From an uncultured Flavobacteriaceae bacterium (GTDB lineage Bacteria; Bacteroidota; Bacteroidia; Flavobacteriales; Flavobacteriaceae), in NCBI GenBank assembly GCA_947500385.1, contig CANMSA010000003.1:367303-431302 (forward strand): a DNA stretch of 64,000 nucleotides, in the 5' to 3' direction. The first letter of the stretch is position 1. Each line of letters opens with the position of its first letter. A model generated the notes under the pieces. It saw only the letters and a list, made by a program, of their open reading frames with translations, had not been told where the DNA came from and searched no databases. Shown piece by piece: positions 7,723 to 18,787 of the stretch. The translations under genes and the position numbers were made by a program.

Positions 7723-10700
7723 ATGGCAAAGTCAAAAACAAACCCTATGGTTTTAAACGAAAATAAAAGTCTGATAACAGTACTCCATGAAGCAAAAAAG
7801 AATGGCGTAAACCTGCTTTTAGAGCAAGGGGAGTTAAAGATCCGTGCAAAAAAGGGGACCAAAGTTTCCGAGCAATTTTTGACTTATATAAAGGAAAACA
7901 AAGCGGAAGTACTCGATTTTTTGAAAAATCGAGATCAAGAAACCGCTAAAACCAAAAATGCTCCGAAAATACGAAAGCGACTAGAAAAGGATCTCGGCCA
8001 AATTCCAATGTCTTTTGCACAAGAAGGACTATGGTTTCTTGATCAGTTGCAAGAAGGTAGTACGCAATATCACATACCCGCGGTTGTTCGTATTGGTGGG
8101 ATACTAGATAAAAATATTCTTGAAGATTGTTTTAGAATACTTGTTAAAAGGCACCAAAGCTTACGTACCGTTTTTAAGGAAGTGGATGGGCAAGGGTATC
8201 AAGAACTGCTGCATTGGAAAAATTTCACAATTGCGACTGATAGGGTAGGGCAGATTATGCTGCATGAAAAAATTGAGGAAGAGCTGGCGATGCCTTTTGA
8301 TTTAAATCGCGATTACATGCTTCGGGTAAAACTACTACAGGTTTCTTCTGATGAGCAGATATTAGTGGTTGTAATGCATCATATTGCCGCTGACGGGTGG
8401 TCGATGCCAATTTTAGTCAAAGAGCTTGGGGCACTTTATAATGCTAAATACACTGGCCAAGAAATTGCACTATCCGATCTTCCGGTACAATATACCGACT
8501 ACAGTCTTTGGCAAAGGGAAAAGCTAACGGGAGATGTTCTTGAAGGTCGATTGCAGTATTGGGAGAATCATTTGAAAGGTGTCGAAGAATTGCGCCTTCC
8601 ATTAGATAAAAAACGGCCGGCTACCTTCACTACATCGGGGAAAGCATTTTCTTTTAAACTGGGCAGTTCTATTTCGAAGCAGATCAATGAGCTATCCAAG
8701 GAATTGGAGTGTACACCTTTTATGCTGCTCCTCAGCGTCTACAACATTTTGTTGTATCGTTACGCTGGTCAGTCAGATATCTGTGTTGGTGTACCCATTG
8801 CAAATAGGGGACAGGAAGAAATAACCAATTTGATCGGGTATTTTGCTAATACGATTGCTTTGCATAGTAAGGTAGATGCCACATTGCGCTTTTCAACCTT
8901 TTTATCCGAGATTAAAAAGGCGACTTTAACGGGGTATGAATACCAAGATGTACCTTTCGAAAAAGTGGTCGATCGGCTTGTAAATGAACGGGATCAAAGT
9001 CAGACCCCTTTGGTGCAAACCACCTTTTCACTTCAAAACAGTACCACTACCTTGCCACTGAACTTTGGCGACCTCGAAGCGCAGCTGGAACCAATAGCGC
9101 CAAAAACCTCAAAATTTGATCTATCGATGGATGTCGAGGTGCAATTGGATGATTTTAAGGTGAGTATGGTATATCGTACCGATTTATTCGATGATGATAC
9201 TGTTATTCGAATGGGGACACATTTTAAAACAGTGTTGGCATCGGTACTTGAAAACTCTGAAGTACTGATTGAAAATATATCCTTGTTATCGGCCCAGGAA
9301 CAGCTGTCTTTGCTTTCCGACTATTCTTGTGGTGTTCTTGACGGGGCTTTTGTTTCCGATGGCCTTACGGTTTTGGACCTTTTATGGGATGTATGTTCAT
9401 CGTCTGGTTCCTCGATCTGTCTTTCGGGCGGTGGTACCGACCTGAGTTACGATGCGCTATGGGAGCGTTCCGATGCGCTCTCGGTACATCTTCGCAAGGT
9501 CGTGGGTGCATCCAAGGGCGACCGTATCGGGGTGTATATGCCCCGTGTACCGGACCTTTTGGTAGCGGTGCTGGGTATCTGGAAAGCGGGCTGCGCGTAC
9601 GTACCGGTAGATGTCTCGCACCCCTTGGAGCGGCTTTCGGGCATTTTGGCCGATAGCGGTTCGGTCGCGGTCTTGGTCGACAGCGGTTCGGACGCCCTTT
9701 CCGGGATAGGGGTCCCTGTGGTGGAGGTCCCGAAGGTGCCGCTTTCGGATGTGGGGTCCTTGGCCCCCGTTGCCCTTACGGGCGGCGACCTTTCCTATGT
9801 ACTGTATACCTCCGGTACGAGCGGCCGTCCCAAGGGGGTATTGGTCTCCCATGGGAACCTGTACGCCTATCTGGAAGGCATCATGCAGTTATTTCCCTCC
9901 GCCGGGGTGCAGGCGGTGCTGAGTTCCAATGGCTTCGATATCTTCCACTTCGAGGTCTTCCGTGCCCTTCTTGTGGGTGGGCGGGCCCTTCTTTTGGATG
10001 ATGGGGAGGTTCGTGACATGGATGTCCTTTTGGGCGCCCTTAAGGGTTCGAACAGTTTCCATGCGGTCCCCGCCCTGATGTCGGCGATTACCGAGGCGGT
10101 GCTCTCGGTCGACGGTGCGGGCTATGAGGGCATCACCGAACTCTATACCGGGGGCGACACGGTTCCCCGTGCTACCTTGCTGGGTATGCGCGAGGCGTTC
10201 CCCGGGGCGGCGATCCACGAGTTCTATGGCCCTACCGAGGGTACGGTCTTCGTCACGGTACGCAGCTATTCCCCCGAGGAAGAGCTAACGGGCCCTGTTA
10301 CGATCGGCCGCCCCATGGGGCACAATCGGGTGTACGTTCTGGACCGCGACGGTCTTCCCTGTCCCGTTGGTGTGGTGGGGGAGCTTTATATCGGCGGTCC
10401 CCAGGTCACCCTTGGCTATCTAGGGCTTTCCGGTGCTACCTCGCGGCATTATGTCGCTTCTCGTTTTGATGGCGGCGGCCGCCTTTATCGCAGTGGCGAT
10501 CTTGCCAAATGGCTCCCCGACGGAAGTTTGGTGTTTTTGGGGCGCAACGACCGCCAGTTGAAGGTACGTGGCCACCGTATCGAACCGGGTGAGGTGGAGC
10601 GTGCCCTTGAGGGGCATTCGCAGGTATCGCGTGCGGTCGTCTCGGCCCCCGACCTTGGCGGCGGCCCCCAACTGATCGCCCATGTGGTGGGGAAGGGGGA

Positions 10701-13700
10701 CCAAGGGTTGGATCAAGGGGGACTTGCCCGCCATCTCGGAGGCATTCTTCCCGATTATATGGTACCGCGCCGCTATGTGGTGCTAGAGCGCCTACCCTTG
10801 ACCGCGAACGGAAAGGTCGACCATGGCGCGCTACCGCTGCCGGCCGGCAGCGCCGCCGAAGACCATAGACCGCCCGAGACCGCGACCGAGAAAAAACTGG
10901 TGCAGCTGTGGGAGGCTATTTTGGAGAGATCTCCTATTGGAACCACCGACAATTTTTTTGAATTGGGAGGCGATTCGATAAAAGCAATTCAGTTAATGGG
11001 CCGTGCAAGGTCCTATGAAATACACTTTAAAGTCAAAGATGTATTTAAACACCAAACCATTAGAACCCTTTCCCAAAACCTTAAGGCCGCCACGACTACG
11101 GTTAGTGAAGAAGGTATATTGGAGGGGGTATCTGGCCTCTTGCCGGTACAGCGGGAGTTTTTCGAAACGGCTCACCCCGATAGCGGCCATTATAACCAAT
11201 CGGTACTTTTAAAGGTGCCAAAAGCACTGTCTGTCAGTAAACTTACAAAGGCTGTCGAAACCCTTGCCGCTCACCATGATGCGCTACGTTTTTACTATGA
11301 TTTCTCAAATGTGGGCCCCACTCAGAACTATGGTAAACTTAGTCCTTCTTTGATCATAGAGAATCCTTCGGCAACGCGGAGTATCGAACTCATTTGTAGT
11401 GAATACCAACAATCGCTGAATCTTGCCGAGGGAGTAGTGTGCCGTTTTGTTTATATGCCATTAAAGGGGGAAAGTGGAAGGCTTCTTATCCTTGCACATC
11501 ACCTTTGTGTTGACGGAGTATCGTGGAGAGTTTTGTTGGAAGATTTAAATACGCTTTTGAAAGCTTCGGAAGACAATCGAACCGTACTTCCCCCCAAGCG
11601 TAGTTCATTTAGACAATGGCACGCACGCTTGGTATCCCATGTAGCACAATTGGAAGAGGCCAATGAAGCACATTATTGGAAAGGAGTACTCGAAAAATAC
11701 AGTGACTTTCCTACTGATTTTTCCGTAAAGGGACGCACTACCTATGAAGAAGTCAATAGTATTGGCCATGTACTTGATAAGGAAACCACTGAGGAGTTAC
11801 TAAAAGGAACCCATCATGCCTATGGGACCGAAATCAATGATGTTTTATTATCGGCCATTGGTCGTTCGCTAACCGCTTGGAGTGGAATGAAAGAAGTAGT
11901 GTTATGGTTGGAGGGACATGGACGTGAGGAGCTTTTCGAAGATATAGATATCGCTCGTACGGTCGGTTGGTTCACTACTACATATCCTGTTCTGCTTCGT
12001 TCGTACACCAATGTTTCTGAGCAGCTCAAGGAAACCAAAGATATGCTTCGCGATCTTCCCGGTCGCGGTATCGGATATGGACTTTTAAGAAATTATTCGA
12101 AGAATGACGTCCCGACTCTTGCAAAACCGTCCGGTGGTGTTGTAGTATTCAACTACCTAGGGAGTTTTGACAATAGTTTGGGAGAGGAGGCCTTTCTTGG
12201 CTATGCGACGGAGTCCCGTGGAAATGAAATTTCGCCCAACAACTATACAGATGCCGCCATAGCGATCAACAGCATGGTAATTAGGGGCGAGCTTCGTACT
12301 GAGTGGAACTATGACACCAAGCGTTATAGCGCTGCCACAATCGAGCGCTTGGCCCTAGACTACCAAAATGAACTAGAGGGGATTATTGCTCATTGTCAAG
12401 ACCAAAGACGTTCCAAAACCCGTTCAGACTATGGTTTGCCACCAACCATAGCGAATCAAGAACTAACGGCTTTTTTAGAAAAAATGCCTCTAGTATCCAA
12501 TGTTTATGGTCTAAGTCCTTTACAAGAAGGGATGCTCTTTCATAGCCTTTACAAAGAGGGTGCCTTAGCTTATGTAAGTCGTTTTTCATGTGATTTCCCG
12601 GCAGGATTGAACGCGGAACTATTTCGGTCGGTATGGTCTTATTTAATGGAATGCCATGGAATTTTACGGACCTCCGTACACGGTAATCGTTTTGATATTC
12701 CTGTACAATGCGTACACGAAAAATTACCCGTACCACTAAGGGAAATAGACTTTGGTCATCTTTCGGGCAAGGAACTTGAAAAAGCGCTTGATCAACATGA
12801 GGCACATGAAGCTTCCCAAGGATTTGATTTGACCAAAGCACCATTGTTTGGATTTTCGCTAGTTCAGCTTCCCGAGGGAGGAACTAAACTTTCGATGCGC
12901 AATCACCATATCCTTTGGGATGGTTGGTCGCTTTCAATTCTTATGGGACAGTTTATTCGCTGCTATGATGCGCTTGCAAAAGGGAACCCTTTGCCCAAGA
13001 TACCCAACAGCGACTATGCCCGCTTCATTGAACATTTGGGGGATTCGAAAAGAAGTGCATCCAAGAATTTTTGGACCAGTTACCTTAAAGGGATAGAGAA
13101 GCCTACATATCTTCCCTACATCGCACAAGATCAAAAGCGGAACAAGGTATTCGGGAACGTCCATAGCAGGCTCAGATTCGACCAAGAACTTGTTGGTAAG
13201 CTCAAGCAATTCGCAAAAGACAATCATCTTACCATGAATACAGTACTCCAAGGAGCCTGGGCTTATCTGGTGTCGCGTTACACAGGGTCTTCCAAAGTCG
13301 TATTCGGCGCCACGGTATCCGGTCGTGATTGGGGCGGTGATTCAGTAGCCGGAGAAATTGGCCTCTATATTAATTCGTTACCTGTGCGAACGAATATTGA
13401 AAGCGATCGTACAATCAAAGAATGGCTTTCAGAACTACAAGAGACCCATACCAGGTGTAGGGAAGACCATGCCCATGTTTCACTCGGTGACATTCAAAAA
13501 TGGACGAACATCGGTAGCCCTATTTTCGATAGCTTGTTGGTATTCGATAACTATCCTGTAGATGCCGCTATAGCCGATTCCCCCCTTACCGTCAAAAATA
13601 TTACGGCCGAACTCTATTCAAATTATGTGCTCACCATGGGGGTTTCACATGTGGGGGATTCTCTGGCCATAAAATTTGATTATAACGAAGAGCAACTGGA

Positions 13701-16700
13701 AACCGCAACGGTAAGAATGATTCAGGAACACCTGACCACGGTTTTGACCGCTATGGTTTCGAAAGCTGATACAATACGAGATCTGCGATATATGAAACAA
13801 GACGAGGGAAATCGTTTGCTAGGGGTTAGGGCAGAAAGTAACCGAACATCGACGACCGTAGACCAGGGCGCTTCGATCTTGGAACGCTTCGAGCAACAGG
13901 TTGAAATGACTCCTGATTCTACTGCTATTACCTTTGAGGCTAACTCCCTAAGTTATCGAGAACTGAACGAAATGGCCAACCGTTTGGCCCGTCGTCTTTT
14001 AACTATCGCCGAAGTAAAGACAAATGATTTGGTGGGCATCTTGCTTCCCCGGTCAGATCGTGCCTTAGTATCAATTTTAGCGGTACTTAAGACGGGTGCG
14101 GCCTATCTTCCCATCGATCCAACTTATCCACAGGAACGCATCAATCATGTGCTTCACGATAGTGCAGCGAAGTTATTGATTACGAATACAGCGTTATCCG
14201 GACTTGTAGATGGGGAAAAAATTGTTTGTATCGATGATCTTGATTGCACAGACGAGGCTTCCGAAAACCTTGGTAAGACACTTCCTTTGAATGCTTTGGC
14301 ATATGTTATCTATACTTCTGGTTCTACAGGCCTTCCCAAGGGAGTCATGGTAGAACATGCCGCATTGGCAAATTATATTAGTTGGGCGTCGAAGATGTAT
14401 GTAACGCCTGGTAAAGTACCATGTTTTCCGCTGTTCAGCTCCCTATCGTTTGATTTAACATTGACCTCTATTTTCACACCCTTGATTACGGGAGGGCGCA
14501 TTGTCATTTATGGGAATAACCATCGAATTTCAATTGAGGAAGTTATTAAGGACAACCAGGTCGACACGATTAAGCTAACCCCTTCACACCTAAAGATTAT
14601 AAAGGAATATAAAGCTGAAGCCCACGCACCCAGTACCATTAAAAAGTTCATTGTTGGTGGGGAAGCGTTAAAAACAGAATTGGCAAAAGATATTGTTCAA
14701 ATGTTTGGGCCAACGGTAGAAATATACAATGAATATGGCCCTACTGAAGCGACCGTGGGCTGTATGATTTACAAGTTTCCCAGCGGCGAAGACATCGAGA
14801 TGACCGATGTGCCTATTGGGAAAGCGATATCGAACATGCATGTATATGTACTCGATGCCGATTTACGTCCGGTACCGATTGGGGTCGAAGGCGGAATGTA
14901 TGTTTCCGGAATCGGTGTGGCGAGAGGTTATCTCCACAATCCGGAATTATCAAATCAGCGCTTCGTAACTGCACCTTGGAGCCCTAAGGAACGGCTTTAC
15001 AATACAGGAGACATCGGCCGCTGGAGATCGGACAAAAACCTAGAGTTTATAGGGCGTTCTGACGAGCAGGTAAAAATTAGGGGATATCGTATCGAGTTGG
15101 GTGAGATTGTTTCAAACTTGGAAAAAAGCCCGTTGATCAAACAGGCTGTAGTGGTCGTGCGGGAAGATTCGCGGGTCGATAAAAAGGAACTGATTGCCTA
15201 TATAGTTCCTAATGAAAATTATGATAAAGATATTGTGAAACGTGCTTTAGAGGTGACGCTTCCAGAATACATGGTTCCCGGCCATTTTGTAGAATTAAAG
15301 GAAATCCCGTTAACAGTCAATGGAAAAGTCGATAGAAAAAAGCTACCGGAACTAGAAGTCGATCAAGAATACGATCCTGCCGCTACTCCCTTTGAAAAAA
15401 GACTGGTACCCATTTGGGCAGAGGTTTTAGGAATACCTGAAGGCCAAGTGGGCATCAACACCAGCTTCTTTGATATGGGTGGCCATTCATTAACGGCTAT
15501 AAGTTTAATCAATAGAATAGCGAAAGAGTTTGATGCAACGGTATCACTTGATGACATCTTTAACGACTCGACCATCTGTGCTATAGGAAAATTGATTGCC
15601 AAGTCAAAGATAACCGATCATGGGGCAATTTTAAAAGCTCCCCAAAAGGAATACTATGCGCTTTCTTCTGCTCAGAAGCGAATGTACTTCCTGTATGAAT
15701 TCAATAGAGCATCAATCGCATACAATATGCCATATATGGTAAAACTTGAAGGTAGATTGAACAGGGCCTCTATGGAAAAGGCATTTTGCGCTTTGATCGA
15801 TCGTCATGAGATTCTAAGAACAAATTTTGTCCTCCAAGGGGAAACCCCGATGCAGAAAGTAATGAAAAGAATAGATTTTTCCTTGGAAAATTACGCCAAT
15901 CGATCAAATGATATCCATGCTCTTATTGAACAGTTTGTGCGGCCATTCAATTTGGCAAACGGCCCCTTGATTAGGGTTGGAATTGTACCCATGGCCAAGG
16001 ACGAGCATTTGTTGATGCTCGATATGCACCATATAGTGACCGACGGGGTTTCCCAAGGAATTTTATTGAAAGATTTTATGTCACTATATCAAGGTAAGGC
16101 TCTCGCAGAGCCTCAGCTCCGTTATAGGGACTATTCTGAATGGCAACAAGGGAAAGAACATCAAAAGGCGATTGCCGAACAGCGAAAATTTTGGCTGGGA
16201 CAATTTCAGGACCTCCCCATACCTCTTGAACTACCAAGAGATTTTGCAAGGCCCTTGATTAAGCAAGACGCCGGAGCTAGAATTGATTTTGAGCTCGATG
16301 AGACGGTGACACGGGCACTGAAACTTCTTGCCGAACAAGAGGGAACCACGCTATTTATGGTTTTATTGGCCGCCTACAATGTGCTGTTGGCCAAGTTGAG
16401 CGGCCAGGAAGATATCGTAATCGGAACACCGATCGCAGGAAGAGAACATGCCGATTTGGAAGAAATGGTAGGGATGTTCGTGAATACACTTGCTTTGCGA
16501 AATTACCCCAAAGGGGAATTAGGTTTTAGTAGCTTTTTACAGGAATTGAAGAAGAATGCGATTGCCTGCTTTAAGAACCAAGGCCTACAATACGAAGAAC
16601 TCATTGAAGATCTTCAGTTAGCACGCGACACTGCCCGCAACCCATTGTTCGATGCACAGTTTTCTTTCCATAATACAGAAGATGTCAAGGCGGTTATTCC

Positions 16701-18786
16701 TGGACTTGATCTTATTCCATTTCATAGCCCTACTACAGTGTCCAAGTTCGACCTTACCCTGTTGACCCGTGAGGAAAATGGGAAATTGTTCATGAGTTTG
16801 GAATATGCTACTAGTCTTTTCAAGAAAGAGACCATAGAGCGATTTAGAGCATATTTTCAAAGAATTATTAATTCGGTCGTATCAGATAAAAAATTGAAAA
16901 TTAATAACATAGAGGTCTTGTCCGAGGCTGAAACGGATTGTCTTCTAAATGACTTTAATGCCACTGAGAAAGCATATCCTAAAAACCACATGATACCTTC
17001 TTTGTTTGAAAAATATGCGAGAAGCAAGCCAGAATCGATTGCACTGGTCTTTGGAAACGATACGATGACCTACGGGGAGTTGGATGAACGATCTTTGGCC
17101 TTGGCTGCATACTTGGTTGGCCAAGGTGTCAAAAAAGGAACAATGGTTCCTATTTGCCTGGAACGATCATTCGAAATGGTGATTGGCATTTTGGGCGTAT
17201 TAAGGGCAGGAGGGGCATATGTTCCAATAGATCCGGAGTATCCCGCGGATCGCATAGACTACATCCTTAAAGACATTGATGCCAAGTTGCTTTTAAGTAA
17301 TACTGTGCATATGGGAGAGCTATTGGGCCATATTGTAGGGGATATTGCGCTCGTTAATTTGGATGCAGAACTGCCATCGCGGGATACCTTGGTTCGTAAA
17401 CTGCCGTTGCTCCAAGAGAGCGACTTAATGTATGTGATTTACACCTCGGGAACAACGGGTACGCCGAAAGGGGTAATGAACGAACATGGCGGGGTGCTGA
17501 ATCGGTTGTTTTGGATGCAAGAATATCTAGCGATTTCCCATGAGGACCGTATCCTTCAAAAAACAACCTTTTGTTTTGATGTATCGGTATGGGAGTTTCT
17601 GTTACCCTTAATGTCAGGAGCCCAAATGGTAATTGCATCTCCCGAAGGTCATAAAGATGCTTATTACCTTCAAAAACTTATTACGACCCAAGAGGTATCC
17701 ATCATACATTTTGTTCCCTCCATGCTTACCTCGTTTTTACCCACCATTGATGCCGATTGGGAATCTTCTCTTAGACATGTTGTCTGCAGTGGTGAAGAGC
17801 TCAAGCTGGAGACCGTTCAAAAATTCAAAAGCAAATTCAAAGGAAGCAGGTTACACAATCTATACGGCCCTACAGAAGCTGCAATTGATGTTACCGCAAT
17901 AGATGTAACGGACCACAACGGTGCTCAAGTGCCTATTGGATGGCCAGTAGCCAACACCCGTATATATATACTTGATAACTATCGAAATCCTGTTCCCATC
18001 GGAGTTCCGGGAGACTTGTATATTGGTGGTGTACAGGTGGCCAGAGGATATTTGAACCTTGAGAATATTACAGTAGAAAAGTTTATTGAGAATCCTTTTG
18101 TAAAAGACGAACGTTTGTATCAAACCGGTGATATTGCCAAATGGGCTGCAAATGGAACTATCGCCTACTTGGGAAGAAAAGACACTCAAGTAAAGATTCG
18201 AGGACATCGAATTGAACTCGGAGAGATTGAAAACATATTAATGGGCCACCCTGCCATATCGGCAAGTATCGTTCTGTTAAAAAAACAGGCCGGCGATCTC
18301 TTTTTAGCTGCCTTTTATGTTTCGGATAAAGCAGTGGAAACCGAAAAATTACGTTCCCATTTATCTCAGCGTCTGCCGGACTATATGATTCCAACACACT
18401 TTCACCATATCACGTCCTTGCCCCTTACCGCAAATGGAAAAATAGATAGAGAACAATTGCTAACGCTGCAGCTGGAAGAGGTGTTGGACTACGTTCCTCC
18501 GGCAACTGATATTGAAGAAAAATTGGTATTGATATGGGCTGAAATCTTAGGCTTGGACAAGGATAGGCTAAGTGTTACCAGCGACTTTTTTAGGTTGGGA
18601 GGACATTCCCTTAAAGCCATGGAGTTTATTGTGAAAGTGCACAAGAATTTCGACATGAAATTCTCCTTACAGGAGTTTTTTGGTAGGCCTACCATTCAAT
18701 TAGTAGCCGAATACATCGAACTCAATTCCTGGATTAAAAATCAAACCCACACGGGTGCTAATAAGAAAACTATAATAGAGATTTAG
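7723..18786 (+). CDS. Nonribosomal peptide synthetase 2: dock-C-A(Hpg)-T-E-C-A(Asn)-T-C-A(Ser)-T
   Basis: This 3687-residue synthetase has three modules. Residues ~14-70 resemble the TubC N-terminal docking domain. They are followed by an L-accepting condensation domain (~88-523, HHIAADGWS), adenylation ~530-1046, carrier ~1077, epimerase ~1135-1560 (HHLCVDGVSW), D-accepting condensation ~1595-2026 (HHILWDGWS), adenylation ~2050-2543, carrier ~2582 (MGGHSL), condensation ~2640-3066 (HHIVTDG), adenylation ~3090-3573, and carrier ~3623. Pockets read by eye are D-I-F-H-Y-G-F-V-F-K (Hpg-like; segment identical to NRPS 1), D-L-T-K-I-G-E-V-G-K (Asn) and D-V-W-H-V-S-L-I-D-K (Ser). Predicted addition is D-Hpg, L-Asn, L-Ser. 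There is no thioesterase. The tail ends in I-I-E-I, and the stop is one base before the NRPS 3 ATG, so the two genes are almost certainly translated from one message. Confidence 0.97.
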   Translation: MAKSKTNPMVLNENKSLITVLHEAKKNGVNLLLEQGELKIRAKKGTKVSEQFLTYIKENKAEVLDFLKNRDQETAKTKNAPKIRKRLEKDLGQIPMSFAQEGLWFLDQLQEGSTQYHIPAVVRIGGILDKNILEDCFRILVKRHQSLRTVFKEVDGQGYQELLHWKNFTIATDRVGQIMLHEKIEEELAMPFDLNRDYMLRVKLLQVSSDEQILVVVMHHIAADGWSMPILVKELGALYNAKYTGQEIALSDLPVQYTDYSLWQREKLTGDVLEGRLQYWENHLKGVEELRLPLDKKRPATFTTSGKAFSFKLGSSISKQINELSKELECTPFMLLLSVYNILLYRYAGQSDICVGVPIANRGQEEITNLIGYFANTIALHSKVDATLRFSTFLSEIKKATLTGYEYQDVPFEKVVDRLVNERDQSQTPLVQTTFSLQNSTTTLPLNFGDLEAQLEPIAPKTSKFDLSMDVEVQLDDFKVSMVYRTDLFDDDTVIRMGTHFKTVLASVLENSEVLIENISLLSAQEQLSLLSDYSCGVLDGAFVSDGLTVLDLLWDVCSSSGSSICLSGGGTDLSYDALWERSDALSVHLRKVVGASKGDRIGVYMPRVPDLLVAVLGIWKAGCAYVPVDVSHPLERLSGILADSGSVAVLVDSGSDALSGIGVPVVEVPKVPLSDVGSLAPVALTGGDLSYVLYTSGTSGRPKGVLVSHGNLYAYLEGIMQLFPSAGVQAVLSSNGFDIFHFEVFRALLVGGRALLLDDGEVRDMDVLLGALKGSNSFHAVPALMSAITEAVLSVDGAGYEGITELYTGGDTVPRATLLGMREAFPGAAIHEFYGPTEGTVFVTVRSYSPEEELTGPVTIGRPMGHNRVYVLDRDGLPCPVGVVGELYIGGPQVTLGYLGLSGATSRHYVASRFDGGGRLYRSGDLAKWLPDGSLVFLGRNDRQLKVRGHRIEPGEVERALEGHSQVSRAVVSAPDLGGGPQLIAHVVGKGDQGLDQGGLARHLGGILPDYMVPRRYVVLERLPLTANGKVDHGALPLPAGSAAEDHRPPETATEKKLVQLWEAILERSPIGTTDNFFELGGDSIKAIQLMGRARSYEIHFKVKDVFKHQTIRTLSQNLKAATTTVSEEGILEGVSGLLPVQREFFETAHPDSGHYNQSVLLKVPKALSVSKLTKAVETLAAHHDALRFYYDFSNVGPTQNYGKLSPSLIIENPSATRSIELICSEYQQSLNLAEGVVCRFVYMPLKGESGRLLILAHHLCVDGVSWRVLLEDLNTLLKASEDNRTVLPPKRSSFRQWHARLVSHVAQLEEANEAHYWKGVLEKYSDFPTDFSVKGRTTYEEVNSIGHVLDKETTEELLKGTHHAYGTEINDVLLSAIGRSLTAWSGMKEVVLWLEGHGREELFEDIDIARTVGWFTTTYPVLLRSYTNVSEQLKETKDMLRDLPGRGIGYGLLRNYSKNDVPTLAKPSGGVVVFNYLGSFDNSLGEEAFLGYATESRGNEISPNNYTDAAIAINSMVIRGELRTEWNYDTKRYSAATIERLALDYQNELEGIIAHCQDQRRSKTRSDYGLPPTIANQELTAFLEKMPLVSNVYGLSPLQEGMLFHSLYKEGALAYVSRFSCDFPAGLNAELFRSVWSYLMECHGILRTSVHGNRFDIPVQCVHEKLPVPLREIDFGHLSGKELEKALDQHEAHEASQGFDLTKAPLFGFSLVQLPEGGTKLSMRNHHILWDGWSLSILMGQFIRCYDALAKGNPLPKIPNSDYARFIEHLGDSKRSASKNFWTSYLKGIEKPTYLPYIAQDQKRNKVFGNVHSRLRFDQELVGKLKQFAKDNHLTMNTVLQGAWAYLVSRYTGSSKVVFGATVSGRDWGGDSVAGEIGLYINSLPVRTNIESDRTIKEWLSELQETHTRCREDHAHVSLGDIQKWTNIGSPIFDSLLVFDNYPVDAAIADSPLTVKNITAELYSNYVLTMGVSHVGDSLAIKFDYNEEQLETATVRMIQEHLTTVLTAMVSKADTIRDLRYMKQDEGNRLLGVRAESNRTSTTVDQGASILERFEQQVEMTPDSTAITFEANSLSYRELNEMANRLARRLLTIAEVKTNDLVGILLPRSDRALVSILAVLKTGAAYLPIDPTYPQERINHVLHDSAAKLLITNTALSGLVDGEKIVCIDDLDCTDEASENLGKTLPLNALAYVIYTSGSTGLPKGVMVEHAALANYISWASKMYVTPGKVPCFPLFSSLSFDLTLTSIFTPLITGGRIVIYGNNHRISIEEVIKDNQVDTIKLTPSHLKIIKEYKAEAHAPSTIKKFIVGGEALKTELAKDIVQMFGPTVEIYNEYGPTEATVGCMIYKFPSGEDIEMTDVPIGKAISNMHVYVLDADLRPVPIGVEGGMYVSGIGVARGYLHNPELSNQRFVTAPWSPKERLYNTGDIGRWRSDKNLEFIGRSDEQVKIRGYRIELGEIVSNLEKSPLIKQAVVVVREDSRVDKKELIAYIVPNENYDKDIVKRALEVTLPEYMVPGHFVELKEIPLTVNGKVDRKKLPELEVDQEYDPAATPFEKRLVPIWAEVLGIPEGQVGINTSFFDMGGHSLTAISLINRIAKEFDATVSLDDIFNDSTICAIGKLIAKSKITDHGAILKAPQKEYYALSSAQKRMYFLYEFNRASIAYNMPYMVKLEGRLNRASMEKAFCALIDRHEILRTNFVLQGETPMQKVMKRIDFSLENYANRSNDIHALIEQFVRPFNLANGPLIRVGIVPMAKDEHLLMLDMHHIVTDGVSQGILLKDFMSLYQGKALAEPQLRYRDYSEWQQGKEHQKAIAEQRKFWLGQFQDLPIPLELPRDFARPLIKQDAGARIDFELDETVTRALKLLAEQEGTTLFMVLLAAYNVLLAKLSGQEDIVIGTPIAGREHADLEEMVGMFVNTLALRNYPKGELGFSSFLQELKKNAIACFKNQGLQYEELIEDLQLARDTARNPLFDAQFSFHNTEDVKAVIPGLDLIPFHSPTTVSKFDLTLLTREENGKLFMSLEYATSLFKKETIERFRAYFQRIINSVVSDKKLKINNIEVLSEAETDCLLNDFNATEKAYPKNHMIPSLFEKYARSKPESIALVFGNDTMTYGELDERSLALAAYLVGQGVKKGTMVPICLERSFEMVIGILGVLRAGGAYVPIDPEYPADRIDYILKDIDAKLLLSNTVHMGELLGHIVGDIALVNLDAELPSRDTLVRKLPLLQESDLMYVIYTSGTTGTPKGVMNEHGGVLNRLFWMQEYLAISHEDRILQKTTFCFDVSVWEFLLPLMSGAQMVIASPEGHKDAYYLQKLITTQEVSIIHFVPSMLTSFLPTIDADWESSLRHVVCSGEELKLETVQKFKSKFKGSRLHNLYGPTEAAIDVTAIDVTDHNGAQVPIGWPVANTRIYILDNYRNPVPIGVPGDLYIGGVQVARGYLNLENITVEKFIENPFVKDERLYQTGDIAKWAANGTIAYLGRKDTQVKIRGHRIELGEIENILMGHPAISASIVLLKKQAGDLFLAAFYVSDKAVETEKLRSHLSQRLPDYMIPTHFHHITSLPLTANGKIDREQLLTLQLEEVLDYVPPATDIEEKLVLIWAEILGLDKDRLSVTSDFFRLGGHSLKAMEFIVKVHKNFDMKFSLQEFFGRPTIQLVAEYIELNSWIKNQTHTGANKKTIIEI
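9317..10907 (+). repeat. Hpg adenylation-domain duplication, copy 2 (in NRPS 2)
   Basis: This is the second copy of the ~1591-bp segment at 4455-6045, with a single visible base difference (10883). It is bounded on the left by the end of an L-accepting condensation domain, whereas copy 1 follows a D-accepting one. On the right it runs into a carrier that is followed by an epimerase. The same adenylation cassette is therefore placed in two different module contexts. Confidence 0.93.
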
Positions 18787-18787
18787 T

